Assembly: GCA_030427905.1 (NCBI GenBank)
Contig: JAUICL010000001.1
Coordinates: 310,001-374,000 of the forward strand
Direction of reading: 5' to 3'
DNA from: Bacteroidia bacterium
Lineage (GTDB): Bacteria > Bacteroidota > Bacteroidia > Flavobacteriales_D > Cryomorphaceae
Length of the DNA: 64,000 nucleotides
The notes beneath the pieces are model-generated. The model was not told the origin of the DNA and did not search any database. It was given only the letters and a program-made list of their open reading frames with translations. The stretch's first letter is position 1. Each line of letters starts with the position of its first letter. A program made the translations under genes and the position numbers. This document shows positions 42,169 through 50,372 of this stretch, in pieces.

Positions 42169-42677
42169 TGGAAGGCCCGATAGAAAATAAGGTAGCCAAG
42201 AGCGGGTTGATCACTCTTGACCTCGATGATTTTCTGCCCTCAGAAAAGCCGCTGGAACTCGATATTGCACCTTGGCTTTGGAATGGACTTGCACTAAAGG
42301 AAAAGGACTTTAGAGCTTCGGTGAAAGATCACGATTGGAGCTCATACGCCGACAAAGCCGTTGCCGTTTTCTGCAGCGAAGACGCCATCATTCCACATTG
42401 GGCCTATATGCTTATCGCGACACAGCTCACTGAAGTCAATGCAACACCCTTTTTTGGATTACCAAAGAACTACACCACTTGGTATGTCAATCAAAAAGTG
42501 GATGCCTTAAACCCCGCCGATTACGCTGATGCACGCGTTATTTTGAAAGGCTGCGGGAAGGAAGCCCTACCCTACTCGGTTTACGCAGATATCACGCGCA
42601 AACTCACTCCTGTAGTAAAATCTCTAATGTTTGGGGAGCCGTGCAGTACGGTGCCAGTTTTTAAGAGGAAGGGGTAA
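42168..42677 (+). CDS. DUF2480 protein at the end of the SUF operon
   Basis: A 169-residue protein of the DUF2480 family, found in Bacteroidota at the end of SUF operons. No signal peptide or membrane segment is present. Visible features are the N-terminal GLITLDLDDFLP, the motif PHWAYMLIATQL, and two cysteines that could bind metal or sulfur, in LKGCGKEALP and FGEPCSTVPVFK. It overlaps the DUF59 gene by 1 base, which argues for a role in iron-sulfur assembly, but its function is unknown. Confidence 0.88.
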   Translation: MEGPIENKVAKSGLITLDLDDFLPSEKPLELDIAPWLWNGLALKEKDFRASVKDHDWSSYADKAVAVFCSEDAIIPHWAYMLIATQLTEVNATPFFGLPKNYTTWYVNQKVDALNPADYADARVILKGCGKEALPYSVYADITRKLTPVVKSLMFGEPCSTVPVFKRKG

Positions 42678-42724
42678 CATTCAGAAGTGGCGAAGCCAAC
42701 AAAACTAGACTAATTCGTCTCACT

Positions 42725-43783
42725 TTATTCTTCTTTAAATAGGAACTCTGTGTTCTGCATTGCACGTTCATAATCGGAAGTGTACTTCCAGTAAAATATC
42801 CGCTTTCCGGCAGGCGAATCGATGTTGAATCTGGGATCTTTCATGCCATAAATCGTTTTAGCGCGAAAATCATCCAATGAGCACAAGCCCATTTTAGCCC
42901 GCCTTTCGTCTATTTCCCTTTCCATATCTGGCTCTATTGAATAGAATCCCCAGGCAGACAAGGTGGTGTCAACCTTCCCTTTTTGGAAGTTTTCTTCTAA
43001 ACCGTGCTGAACAAGACCTGAAAACTCGAAACCAAAATCATCCATTCCCGTGCTTCCGACAATCAGTTGAATACCCACTCGCACATCCAATTCACCCGTT
43101 TCAACAGCTTCATATAAGATCTCTGTAAAGTCGTATCTTATTCCTGACCTACTTCCTACATTGTTGTGAAAAACGATCATTCTGAATGACTCGTAGTCGA
43201 ATTCTAAGTAGGTTCCAACCTTTTCCTCTGTCGGGAACCCGTCGCTTTCTATGAGATTGACGAGAAACGTGGCATTGCTCTCATCGAGAGCAGCGATTGT
43301 ATCGCCGTAAACGGCATAGCTCCCCTCTTTAATTCTGAATAATTGATCAACGACTAATAATGAGTCGTAAACCTGTCGAAGATTATGGTCAAATCCCTGG
43401 CCAGATCCAGCGCATGTTTTAACAAGGTCTTCTCCCATTGGGCTACTAAATAATGGATCGAAAACAGGCTTTGCCAAAAGACTATCCAGCTCGTAACCAT
43501 ACTTACATAAATTTTCCAAATTGGCCGCTGCCATTGAATAATCTTCGACAAGAACGGCGCAGACAGCTTGATTGTATATATCACGACAGTAGGGAAAATC
43601 CTTCATTTGAAAAGCGCGATCGTATAAGGCAATGGCCTCTGCATAGTTCGCTTCAACAATTGACAACTCAGCCCGATTGACCGACTCATAATATGCCTTC
43701 AAAGAATCTGGTATAGCTGAAAACCCACTCCTTCCAAAAAGCACGCAAGCCACAAGAACAAACCACCTAGATAATCGTCTCAT
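42725..43783 (-). CDS. Exported protein of unknown function with TPR-like N-terminus
   Basis: A 352-residue exported protein. A signal peptide (1-22, FVLVACVLFGRSGFSA) is followed by a TPR-like pair (about 32-95, AELSIVEANYAEAIALYDRAF and NQAVCAVLVEDYSMAAANLENL). A domain of unknown function comes next (about 130-350, with GTYLEFDYESFRMIVFHNNV and GSTGMDDFGFEFSGLVQHGL). The ATG at 43783 is chosen; a TTG two codons earlier is possible. A TACCTTTT sequence upstream may be a -7 box. The gene converges with the SUF operon, and the 47 bases between them hold no clear terminator. Confidence 0.78.
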   Translation of the reverse strand: MRRLSRWFVLVACVLFGRSGFSAIPDSLKAYYESVNRAELSIVEANYAEAIALYDRAFQMKDFPYCRDIYNQAVCAVLVEDYSMAAANLENLCKYGYELDSLLAKPVFDPLFSSPMGEDLVKTCAGSGQGFDHNLRQVYDSLLVVDQLFRIKEGSYAVYGDTIAALDESNATFLVNLIESDGFPTEEKVGTYLEFDYESFRMIVFHNNVGSRSGIRYDFTEILYEAVETGELDVRVGIQLIVGSTGMDDFGFEFSGLVQHGLEENFQKGKVDTTLSAWGFYSIEPDMEREIDERRAKMGLCSLDDFRAKTIYGMKDPRFNIDSPAGKRIFYWKYTSDYERAMQNTEFLFKEE

Positions 43784-43839
43784 AGCCAAAAGGTAGCAAG
43801 ATTGTGTGAGAAACCAAAACTAGATTAATAGATGCCCAC

Positions 43840-43861
43840 AAAAAAACGGGCCGAAGCCCGT
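43840..43861 (-). terminator. Intrinsic terminator of the purF-like gene
   Basis: Read leftward, ACGGGC-TTCG-GCCCGT is followed by seven T. It lies 29 bases after the stop codon of the PurF-like gene. Confidence 0.88.
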
Positions 43862-43889
43862 CTTTTAAATCATCTATTTTAGATAGGCT

Positions 43890-45791
43890 TTAATACGCCC
43901 TTTCGTCTTTTCCTTCGTAGTAGTTGATAAAAGCTTTGTTGACCACTTTCATCCCGCCCGGTGTAGGGTAATCGCCAGAGAAATACCAGTCTCCACTGTC
44001 GTTTGGACAGGCTTCGTGCAGTCCTTCAAGCGACTGGAAGATGATATCAATCTCACAATCTGCATCGTGAGGCGTGAGTAGCTGCGATATCTTCTTCGAA
44101 ACTTGATCGGCAGTGAATGGAGCGTAAATCTCCTTGACGTAGTTTTTCACTTCCGTCTTCGCGATGTTCTCCTGATTTTTACACTTAGCGTAAACATCGT
44201 CGATCAACTTCTGGTTTCCAGCTTCCTTGTTCAACTCTATGGCCGCCTGAAAAGCGATAAAGTCACCGAGCTTCGCCATATCAATTCCGTAGCAATCGGG
44301 GAAGCGGATTTGCGGAGCGCTGGACACGATCACAATCTTCTTCGGGTTCAATCTTCCGAGAATTCGCAATACGCTTTGGCGGAGTGTCGTCCCGCGCACG
44401 ATGCTATCATCGATTACGACCAAGTTGTCTTGCTTTTCCTTTACCGTTCCATACGTGATATCGTACACGTGTGCCACCATATCATCGCGTGCATCATCCT
44501 GGGTAATAAACGTTCGAAGCTTAGCATCTTTAATCGCGATTTTCTCCATTCGCGGACGCAATTCCAAAATGTCTTTAAGTTCTTCTTTGGTGATCTCAGC
44601 CCCCTTGTCGAGAATCATTTCACCCTTTTGGCGGTTTAGCTCGTCTTCCAGGCCTTTCATCATTCCAATGAAAGCTACTTCGGCAGTATTTGGAATAAAG
44701 CTAAACACGCTGCTATTGATGTCACCATCAATGGTCTTCATGATAGAAGGAACCATGTTTTTTCCAAGAGCAATACGCTCTCTGTAAATGTCCTGATCTG
44801 ATCCGCGAGAGAAGTAAATGCGCTCGAAAGAGCACGACTTGCGGGGCGCTTCTGGCGTAATGCGCTTCATCGAAAGCTCACCGGTGTGCTTGATGATCAA
44901 AGCGTGACCTGGCTCAATCTGCTTGATGGTCTCTGCTTTTACATTAAACGCCGTTTGTATAACGGGACGCTCAGATGTCACCACGATTACCTCATCATCT
45001 TCGTAGTAAAAAGCTGGTCTGATTCCGTTTGGATCTCTGAGTACAAAGGCGTCTCCATGACCAACAAGTCCAGCCATAGCATAGCCACCATCCCAATCTT
45101 CTGCGGCATTCTTCAAGATCGATTCTACATCGAGGTGATCGGCAATCTTATCCGTAATCTCTTGTTTTGTAAATCCGTCGGCCTTAAATTTTTCAACGAG
45201 CTTGTCGTTTTCTTCATCCAAGAAGTGTCCGATTTTCTCGAGAACCGTTACGGTATCTGATTTCTCCTTCGGGTGCTGCCCGATGCTCACCAGAAGGCCA
45301 AAAAGCTCATCGACATTGGTCAGGTTGAAGTTTCCTGCAACCACCAAGTTTCTGGTTTTCCAGTTATTTTGGCGAAGAAACGGGTGAACATTCTCGATGC
45401 TGTTCTTCCCAAAAGTCCCGTAACGTACATGACCTAAAAGCAGCTCTCCTGTGAAAGCCACATTGTCCTTCAGCCATTCCGTATCGTTCAGCTTCTCGGG
45501 AGCCTTCTCTTCAATCTCTTTGAATCGCTTGTTGATGTATTCAAAAACGTCTTGAATTGGTCGCTGGGCATTTGATCGATGCCGGCTGATATAGCGCTGA
45601 CCAGGTTTTCTGTCGAGTTTGATGCTCGCCACACCAGCTCCATCCTGCCCACGGTTGTGCTGTTTCTCCATAAGGAGATACAACTTGTTTAGGCCGTACA
45701 ATGCCGTCCCGTATTTTTCGCGGTAAAATTGGAGTGGTTTTTTGAGCCTTAAGAGTGCTATTCCACACTCGTGCTTTATTGGATCGCTCAT
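43890..45791 (-). CDS. Amidophosphoribosyltransferase-like protein, long form
   Basis: A 633-residue PurF-like protein. The N-terminal class II glutamine amidotransferase domain has nucleophile Cys9 in HECGIALL (after removal of eight residues), RGQDGAGV and GHVRYGT. The C-terminal phosphoribosyltransferase domain has the PRPP motif VVIDDSIVRGTTLR. PurF normally makes phosphoribosylamine from PRPP and glutamine and is about 470-510 residues, so this form is over 100 residues longer, with inserts near 60-105 and in the C-terminus. At the oxyanion site the usual HNGNLxN reads GNFNLTN (153-159). It may be a second PurF paralogue of Bacteroidota; activity is not certain. A TAACTTTG box lies 23 bases upstream. 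Confidence 0.87.
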   Translation of the reverse strand: MSDPIKHECGIALLRLKKPLQFYREKYGTALYGLNKLYLLMEKQHNRGQDGAGVASIKLDRKPGQRYISRHRSNAQRPIQDVFEYINKRFKEIEEKAPEKLNDTEWLKDNVAFTGELLLGHVRYGTFGKNSIENVHPFLRQNNWKTRNLVVAGNFNLTNVDELFGLLVSIGQHPKEKSDTVTVLEKIGHFLDEENDKLVEKFKADGFTKQEITDKIADHLDVESILKNAAEDWDGGYAMAGLVGHGDAFVLRDPNGIRPAFYYEDDEVIVVTSERPVIQTAFNVKAETIKQIEPGHALIIKHTGELSMKRITPEAPRKSCSFERIYFSRGSDQDIYRERIALGKNMVPSIMKTIDGDINSSVFSFIPNTAEVAFIGMMKGLEDELNRQKGEMILDKGAEITKEELKDILELRPRMEKIAIKDAKLRTFITQDDARDDMVAHVYDITYGTVKEKQDNLVVIDDSIVRGTTLRQSVLRILGRLNPKKIVIVSSAPQIRFPDCYGIDMAKLGDFIAFQAAIELNKEAGNQKLIDDVYAKCKNQENIAKTEVKNYVKEIYAPFTADQVSKKISQLLTPHDADCEIDIIFQSLEGLHEACPNDSGDWYFSGDYPTPGGMKVVNKAFINYYEGKDERAY

Positions 45792-45814
45792 TAAAGTATC
45801 GCTGTAAGGAAGCG

Positions 45815-45849
45815 CAAAGTTACTGACTATTTTTTGATTCTTTATTCAA
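45815..45849 (-). promoter_or_regulatory. Promoter TTG-N24-TAACTTTG before the purF-like gene
   Basis: Read leftward, TTG (45847-45849), 24 bases, then TAACTTTG (45815-45822). The -7 box fits TAnnTTTG; the spacing is one base above the usual range. No PurR-type operator is recognised. Confidence 0.45.
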
Positions 45850-45959
45850 CCCAACCAATAGGCAATAGATGATATTTATACTGATCAAACTTCCGTTGAG
45901 ATTCAATCATATACCAACTATTGACTTAATTCGACGTCAAGTTTGTGTACTTTTAAATA

Positions 45960-48900
45960 ATGCTGAGCTCGGTGGCTAAAATATGGGTCATTTGTGTGGG
46001 TTTGCTTTTGGTTTCGGGCCAGGTAAAAACTCAAAATTTGGCCTATCTGGAAAACAAGGGCCAATGGCATGAAAATGTGCACTTTCGGGCTGAGCTACCC
46101 AGCAGTTTTGTTTACCTCGACCAAGAGGGAATTTCTATAAATCTTTACGAACCCGATTTCTACTTAAAGCTCCATGACTGGCATGGTGGCCTTGATACGG
46201 TGAGCGTTGGATATGGGCACGCCATCAAGTTTCGATTTGACGGAGCCGACCTTTCACACCGACGCGGAGAAGACGTAGTCTATGCCAATACCAATTTCTT
46301 CCTTGGGGATGACCCAAACAAATGGGCCAGTAAAGTAAAGAGCTTTGAACGGGTCTACTACGATCAGGTTTACGATGGAATAGACTTGCGCTTTGCCTCT
46401 GGAAATGGCCATATGAAGTACGATTTTATCGTAGATCCTGCGGCTAATCCTGATCAGATACGCATTGTGATTGATGGCGCCGATCAATTGGGAATCAAAG
46501 ATGGAAACTTAGTTGTAGAGACATCTGTTGGATCATTTGAAGAGCTCGCTCCATTTGCCTACCAGTTGAATAGCCTAGGAATTATCTCACCTGTCGCTTG
46601 CAAGTACAAGCTTAAGAACAACACGCTGACATACGTTTTTCCCGACGGATACGACCAGTCTCGTGAGCTGATAATTGACCCAGAGCTGGCGTTTTCGTCG
46701 TTTATTGGGGCATCGTCGAGCAATTTCGGAACAACTGCAAGTTATGATGAAGAAGGCAACTTATATGCCGGGGCCATTGTTTTTGGCCCGCTTTACCCCA
46801 CCACAGTTGGTACCTTTCAAGTTAACTTCGCCGGTGGCACCATCGATTGCGGAATGTCGAAGTTCAGCCCAGATGGCACCGATCTCGTGTACAACACCTA
46901 CCTTGGAGGAAATAGCAGTGAGACTCCGCACTCTATTGTGGTGAATGATCAGAACGAACTCTATATTCTCGGAACAACTTCCTCAACCGACTTCCCCGAC
47001 ACCTGGAATGCCTATCAAAGTGATTTTGCCGGCGGTCAGATAGTCGCTGGTATCGGTTTTAGTTATTCGAATGGTACAGATCTCTTTATTTCCAAACTCA
47101 GTGCCAACGGCGAGAACTTACTGGGCAGCACCTTTTTAGGTGGAAGTGGTAACGATGGAATCGGCGCTGGAACAGCTCTAGACTTTAACTACGGAGACCG
47201 TTTTCGTGGTGAGATCACACTCGATGATGAGAGCAATGTCTACATTGCCTCCGTTACCCAATCAAACGATTTCCCCATAGTAAATGGCTACGCCAACACC
47301 ATGTCCTCGGTGCTTACTGGTGTTATTGCAAAGCTTAGTAGCGGACTTGACAATCTGATCTGGTCAACCTATTCAGGTGGAAATGGCATTGAGTCGGCAT
47401 TTGGGCTACAGCTAGCTGCTGACAACAGCGTGTACTTTACCGGTGGAACGATGAGTACTTCAATCCCTTCTACAGGTGGTGCCTACCAAAGTAGTCTGGC
47501 TGGAAATGTGGATGGATTCATTGGTCATATTTCGAGCGATGGATCTACATTACTCGAGTGTACATACAACGGCACCGGGGCCTTCGATCAAAACTACTTT
47601 GTGCAAGTCGGGCCTGAAGGCAATGTCTTTGTCGTGGGTCAGACAGAAGGAAATTACCCCAAAGATCCCGATGTCTACGGCACCAACAATGCAGGTCAGT
47701 ACATTCAAAAATTTACCCCAGACCTTTCTACCAGCATTTGGAGCACTACCGTTGGGTCGGGAAATGGGATTGACATCTCCCCATCAGCCTTCCTTGTAAG
47801 CGATTGCGGAGAAATTTTTCTCTCTGGTTGGGGAGGAGATCTGAATACGGCAGGTGGAAACACCTTTGGACTTCCAGTCAGTTCCGATGCCTTTCAAAGC
47901 AATACCGACGGAGAAGACTTTTACATTATGGTGCTCGGTGCCGATGCGTCAAATCTTGAATATGCCACCTTTTTCGGTGGAAGCTCAGCACTTGAACATG
48001 TGGATGGTGGAACGAGCAGATTTGACAAAAATGGAATCGTATACCAAGCCGTATGTGCGGGATGTGGCGGATCAAATGACTTTCCCACTCAACCGGGGGT
48101 GTGGAGTGAAACCAACCCGTCAACCAATTGCAATCTCGGTGTCATCAAGTTTGATCTAGCGACCACTACTGCCCTAGCCGAAGTGGAGGCTACGGGTGGT
48201 ACAATCTGTACAGACAACGAATTTGAGCTGATTAATAACTCCGTTGGGGCCGATTCCTTTTTGTGGGTGCTTGGTGATGGAAATGAGAGTACAGAGGAGA
48301 GTTTGGTCCATACCTACGATGAACCTGGCGAATACGAAATAATCCTTTACGCTTTTGATGCAACGGGGTGTCTCTACCCCGATTCCACCATACTATCGGT
48401 CACAGTAGAGCCTTTCCCCGACATTGAAGTCACCGTGCCAGAGATCGGATGTCCCGGAGACGAAGTACAACTCAGCGCTTTTGGGGCCGACACGTACGAG
48501 TGGTTTCCAGATGATGATCTGAATGCCAATAATATTTCAGACCCGATTTTCACGGGCACCGAGTCTGTTGACTTGTTTGTAGTAGGCACAACTACCTGCG
48601 GTGTAGATACAGTACCCGTGCCCATTGTAGTTGGGAGCAATCTCATTGAGATTACCGCCGACACCACCATCTGCCCTGGTGAATCAGTCCAACTCAATGT
48701 GGAAGGTGGTGTAACTTATAGCTGGTCGCCAGCAGTAGGCCTGAGCAATCCCAATATAGCCAACCCCATTGCTACGCCTCCACAAGATGTAACCTATGTC
48801 GTGACGGTTACAACGGCCGAAGCTTGCGAGTTTGACGCCGAAGTGGAAATTGACTTTCTCCCACCCGCCCCTACTTTAGAAGGGGAAGACCGCTACGTTT

Positions 48901-49820
48901 CGTGCAATGGAGAAGTTGTGGAAATGGAAGTAAGTGGTGCCGACACCTACGAGTGGAGCCCTGCTACTGGATTGAGTTCAACCACTTCTCCTACGGTAAG
49001 TCTCATTCCCGATCACCCTGTGACCTACACGGTAACTGGATTTAATGAATGTGGAAGCGATGAACTAGAAATACTCGTTTTACGAAGTGATATTGAAGTG
49101 GGGATTATTGCAGACACCATCACCTGCCACAGCGATCCGTTTTACGTAGAAGCCTACGGAGCGGCAACCTATGCTTGGCAGCCAGCTGATGTGGTCGAAA
49201 ACCCATATGCCGAGCGCTCGTTAGCATCGATCGAACAAAGCACCTTGATCCAAGTGAGTGGGTATGACTCTTTGGGTTGTCGCGACACCGAATCCATTTA
49301 CATCTTCACCTATCCCAGAGAGCCATTTCGGGCAGGTAACGATCGGGTTATTTCTTTCGGTGAATTTGTGACAATAGAATCGTACAGCTCATACAACATC
49401 ACTTGGGAACCGAACCCCACTCTTAGCTGCTTAAACTGCAATTATCCTGTAGCATCGCCCGAAGAATCGACCATGTACTACGCCTCTGTGATTACTGAAG
49501 AAGGCTGTACAGAAATAGACTCGGTGCACATCGGTGTACGAGGAGACCTATTTGTGCCCAACGCCTTTACTCCCGACGGAGATGGTCTCAACGACTTCTT
49601 CAAGGCCCGAGGGCTCGAAATCGAGTCTTTCAAAATGGAGGTGTTCAACCGTTGGGGCGATCGCGTTTTTGTATCAGAAGACATCGAAAAAGGATGGAAT
49701 GGCTCATACCTTGGCGGTGACTATTACTGCCCACCCGATGTGTACCCATACCGCATCGTAGCTCGGGAAGTGTATGGTGAAGTCTTTGAGCTAACTGGTT
49801 TTGTCACGCTCATTCGCTAA
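45960..49820 (+). CDS. Large T9SS type B cargo with SBBP repeats and PKD domain
   Basis: A 1286-residue surface protein. A signal peptide (1-24) is followed by an N-terminal domain common in Bacteroidota (about 27-230, YLENKGQWHENVHF and YYDQVYDGIDLRF). SBBP beta-propeller repeats follow (about 240-710, with repeated YLGG, FLGG and YSGG blades such as DLVYNTYLGGNSSE), then a PKD domain (about 740-815). Several Ig-like repeats with TYEWSPATGLS or TYSWSPAVGLS occur at about 835-1190. A type B T9SS sorting domain forms the C-terminus (about 1200-1286, PNAFTPDGDGLNDFF, FNRWGDRVF and FVTLIR). It should be secreted by type IX secretion and attached to or released from the surface. The ATG at 45960 follows a TACTTTTA sequence. 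Confidence 0.93.
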   Translation: MLSSVAKIWVICVGLLLVSGQVKTQNLAYLENKGQWHENVHFRAELPSSFVYLDQEGISINLYEPDFYLKLHDWHGGLDTVSVGYGHAIKFRFDGADLSHRRGEDVVYANTNFFLGDDPNKWASKVKSFERVYYDQVYDGIDLRFASGNGHMKYDFIVDPAANPDQIRIVIDGADQLGIKDGNLVVETSVGSFEELAPFAYQLNSLGIISPVACKYKLKNNTLTYVFPDGYDQSRELIIDPELAFSSFIGASSSNFGTTASYDEEGNLYAGAIVFGPLYPTTVGTFQVNFAGGTIDCGMSKFSPDGTDLVYNTYLGGNSSETPHSIVVNDQNELYILGTTSSTDFPDTWNAYQSDFAGGQIVAGIGFSYSNGTDLFISKLSANGENLLGSTFLGGSGNDGIGAGTALDFNYGDRFRGEITLDDESNVYIASVTQSNDFPIVNGYANTMSSVLTGVIAKLSSGLDNLIWSTYSGGNGIESAFGLQLAADNSVYFTGGTMSTSIPSTGGAYQSSLAGNVDGFIGHISSDGSTLLECTYNGTGAFDQNYFVQVGPEGNVFVVGQTEGNYPKDPDVYGTNNAGQYIQKFTPDLSTSIWSTTVGSGNGIDISPSAFLVSDCGEIFLSGWGGDLNTAGGNTFGLPVSSDAFQSNTDGEDFYIMVLGADASNLEYATFFGGSSALEHVDGGTSRFDKNGIVYQAVCAGCGGSNDFPTQPGVWSETNPSTNCNLGVIKFDLATTTALAEVEATGGTICTDNEFELINNSVGADSFLWVLGDGNESTEESLVHTYDEPGEYEIILYAFDATGCLYPDSTILSVTVEPFPDIEVTVPEIGCPGDEVQLSAFGADTYEWFPDDDLNANNISDPIFTGTESVDLFVVGTTTCGVDTVPVPIVVGSNLIEITADTTICPGESVQLNVEGGVTYSWSPAVGLSNPNIANPIATPPQDVTYVVTVTTAEACEFDAEVEIDFLPPAPTLEGEDRYVSCNGEVVEMEVSGADTYEWSPATGLSSTTSPTVSLIPDHPVTYTVTGFNECGSDELEILVLRSDIEVGIIADTITCHSDPFYVEAYGAATYAWQPADVVENPYAERSLASIEQSTLIQVSGYDSLGCRDTESIYIFTYPREPFRAGNDRVISFGEFVTIESYSSYNITWEPNPTLSCLNCNYPVASPEESTMYYASVITEEGCTEIDSVHIGVRGDLFVPNAFTPDGDGLNDFFKARGLEIESFKMEVFNRWGDRVFVSEDIEKGWNGSYLGGDYYCPPDVYPYRIVAREVYGEVFELTGFVTLIR

Positions 49821-50347
49821 ACAAAGCGCGGATCAGTTTCCATTACATGCCCGCAATTCTTGCATGTTCGCATTTCTTCGCTTGCGTAATACTGTTTAAA
49901 TCGCGGCAAGAAATCAGACTCGATGTTACTCAAAGGGAAATAGGTCTCGTGAAGTTTGTTGTTGCATTTATCACAAAACCACATCAATCCGTCTTTCATG
50001 TCGCTGCCCTTTCTAACCCGCTCAATCACGAGACCAATGGAGCCTTCAGAGCGCATGGGTGAATGTGGCACCTTTGGCGGAAGTAAAAACATCTCACCTT
50101 CTCGGATCGGCACATCTACGGCCTTGCCATTCTCTTGGATCCGCACGTTGATATCTCCCTCAAGCTGAAAGAAGAGTTCTTCCGTCTCATTGTAGTGATA
50201 ATCCTTTCTCGCGTTTGGACCTGCTACAATCATCACGATGTAATCGGTTCCTTCTGGATATAGGTTTCGATTCCCAACAGGTGGCTTCAAAAGATCTCTA
50301 TTTTCTTCAATCCACTTGAATAAGTTGAATGGCCTTCTAATTTCCAT
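49817..50347 (-). CDS. nbaC: 3-hydroxyanthranilate 3,4-dioxygenase
   Basis: A 176-residue iron-dependent cupin that opens the ring of 3-hydroxyanthranilate in the kynurenine route of tryptophan breakdown. The iron ligands are His51 and Glu57 in YHYNETEELFFQ and His95 in PKVPHSP. These positions match those known for the Cupriavidus (Ralstonia) metallidurans enzyme. The rubredoxin-like second iron site of bacterial forms is complete, with Cys125/Cys128 in FCDKC and Cys162/Cys165 in TCKNCGH. No other kynurenine gene is adjacent. It converges with the large T9SS cargo gene (4-base overlap) and lies just after the OmpA operon. Confidence 0.95.
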   Translation of the reverse strand: MEIRRPFNLFKWIEENRDLLKPPVGNRNLYPEGTDYIVMIVAGPNARKDYHYNETEELFFQLEGDINVRIQENGKAVDVPIREGEMFLLPPKVPHSPMRSEGSIGLVIERVRKGSDMKDGLMWFCDKCNNKLHETYFPLSNIESDFLPRFKQYYASEEMRTCKNCGHVMETDPRFV

Positions 50348-50372
50348 GGTCTTGTAATTTGCCTAAAGTTAA

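Noticed and set aside
44103-44639. 178-codon open frame on the + strand inside the purF-like gene
   Set aside because: It is antisense to a well-conserved domain, has no signal of coding by itself and is a shadow of the gene on the other strand.
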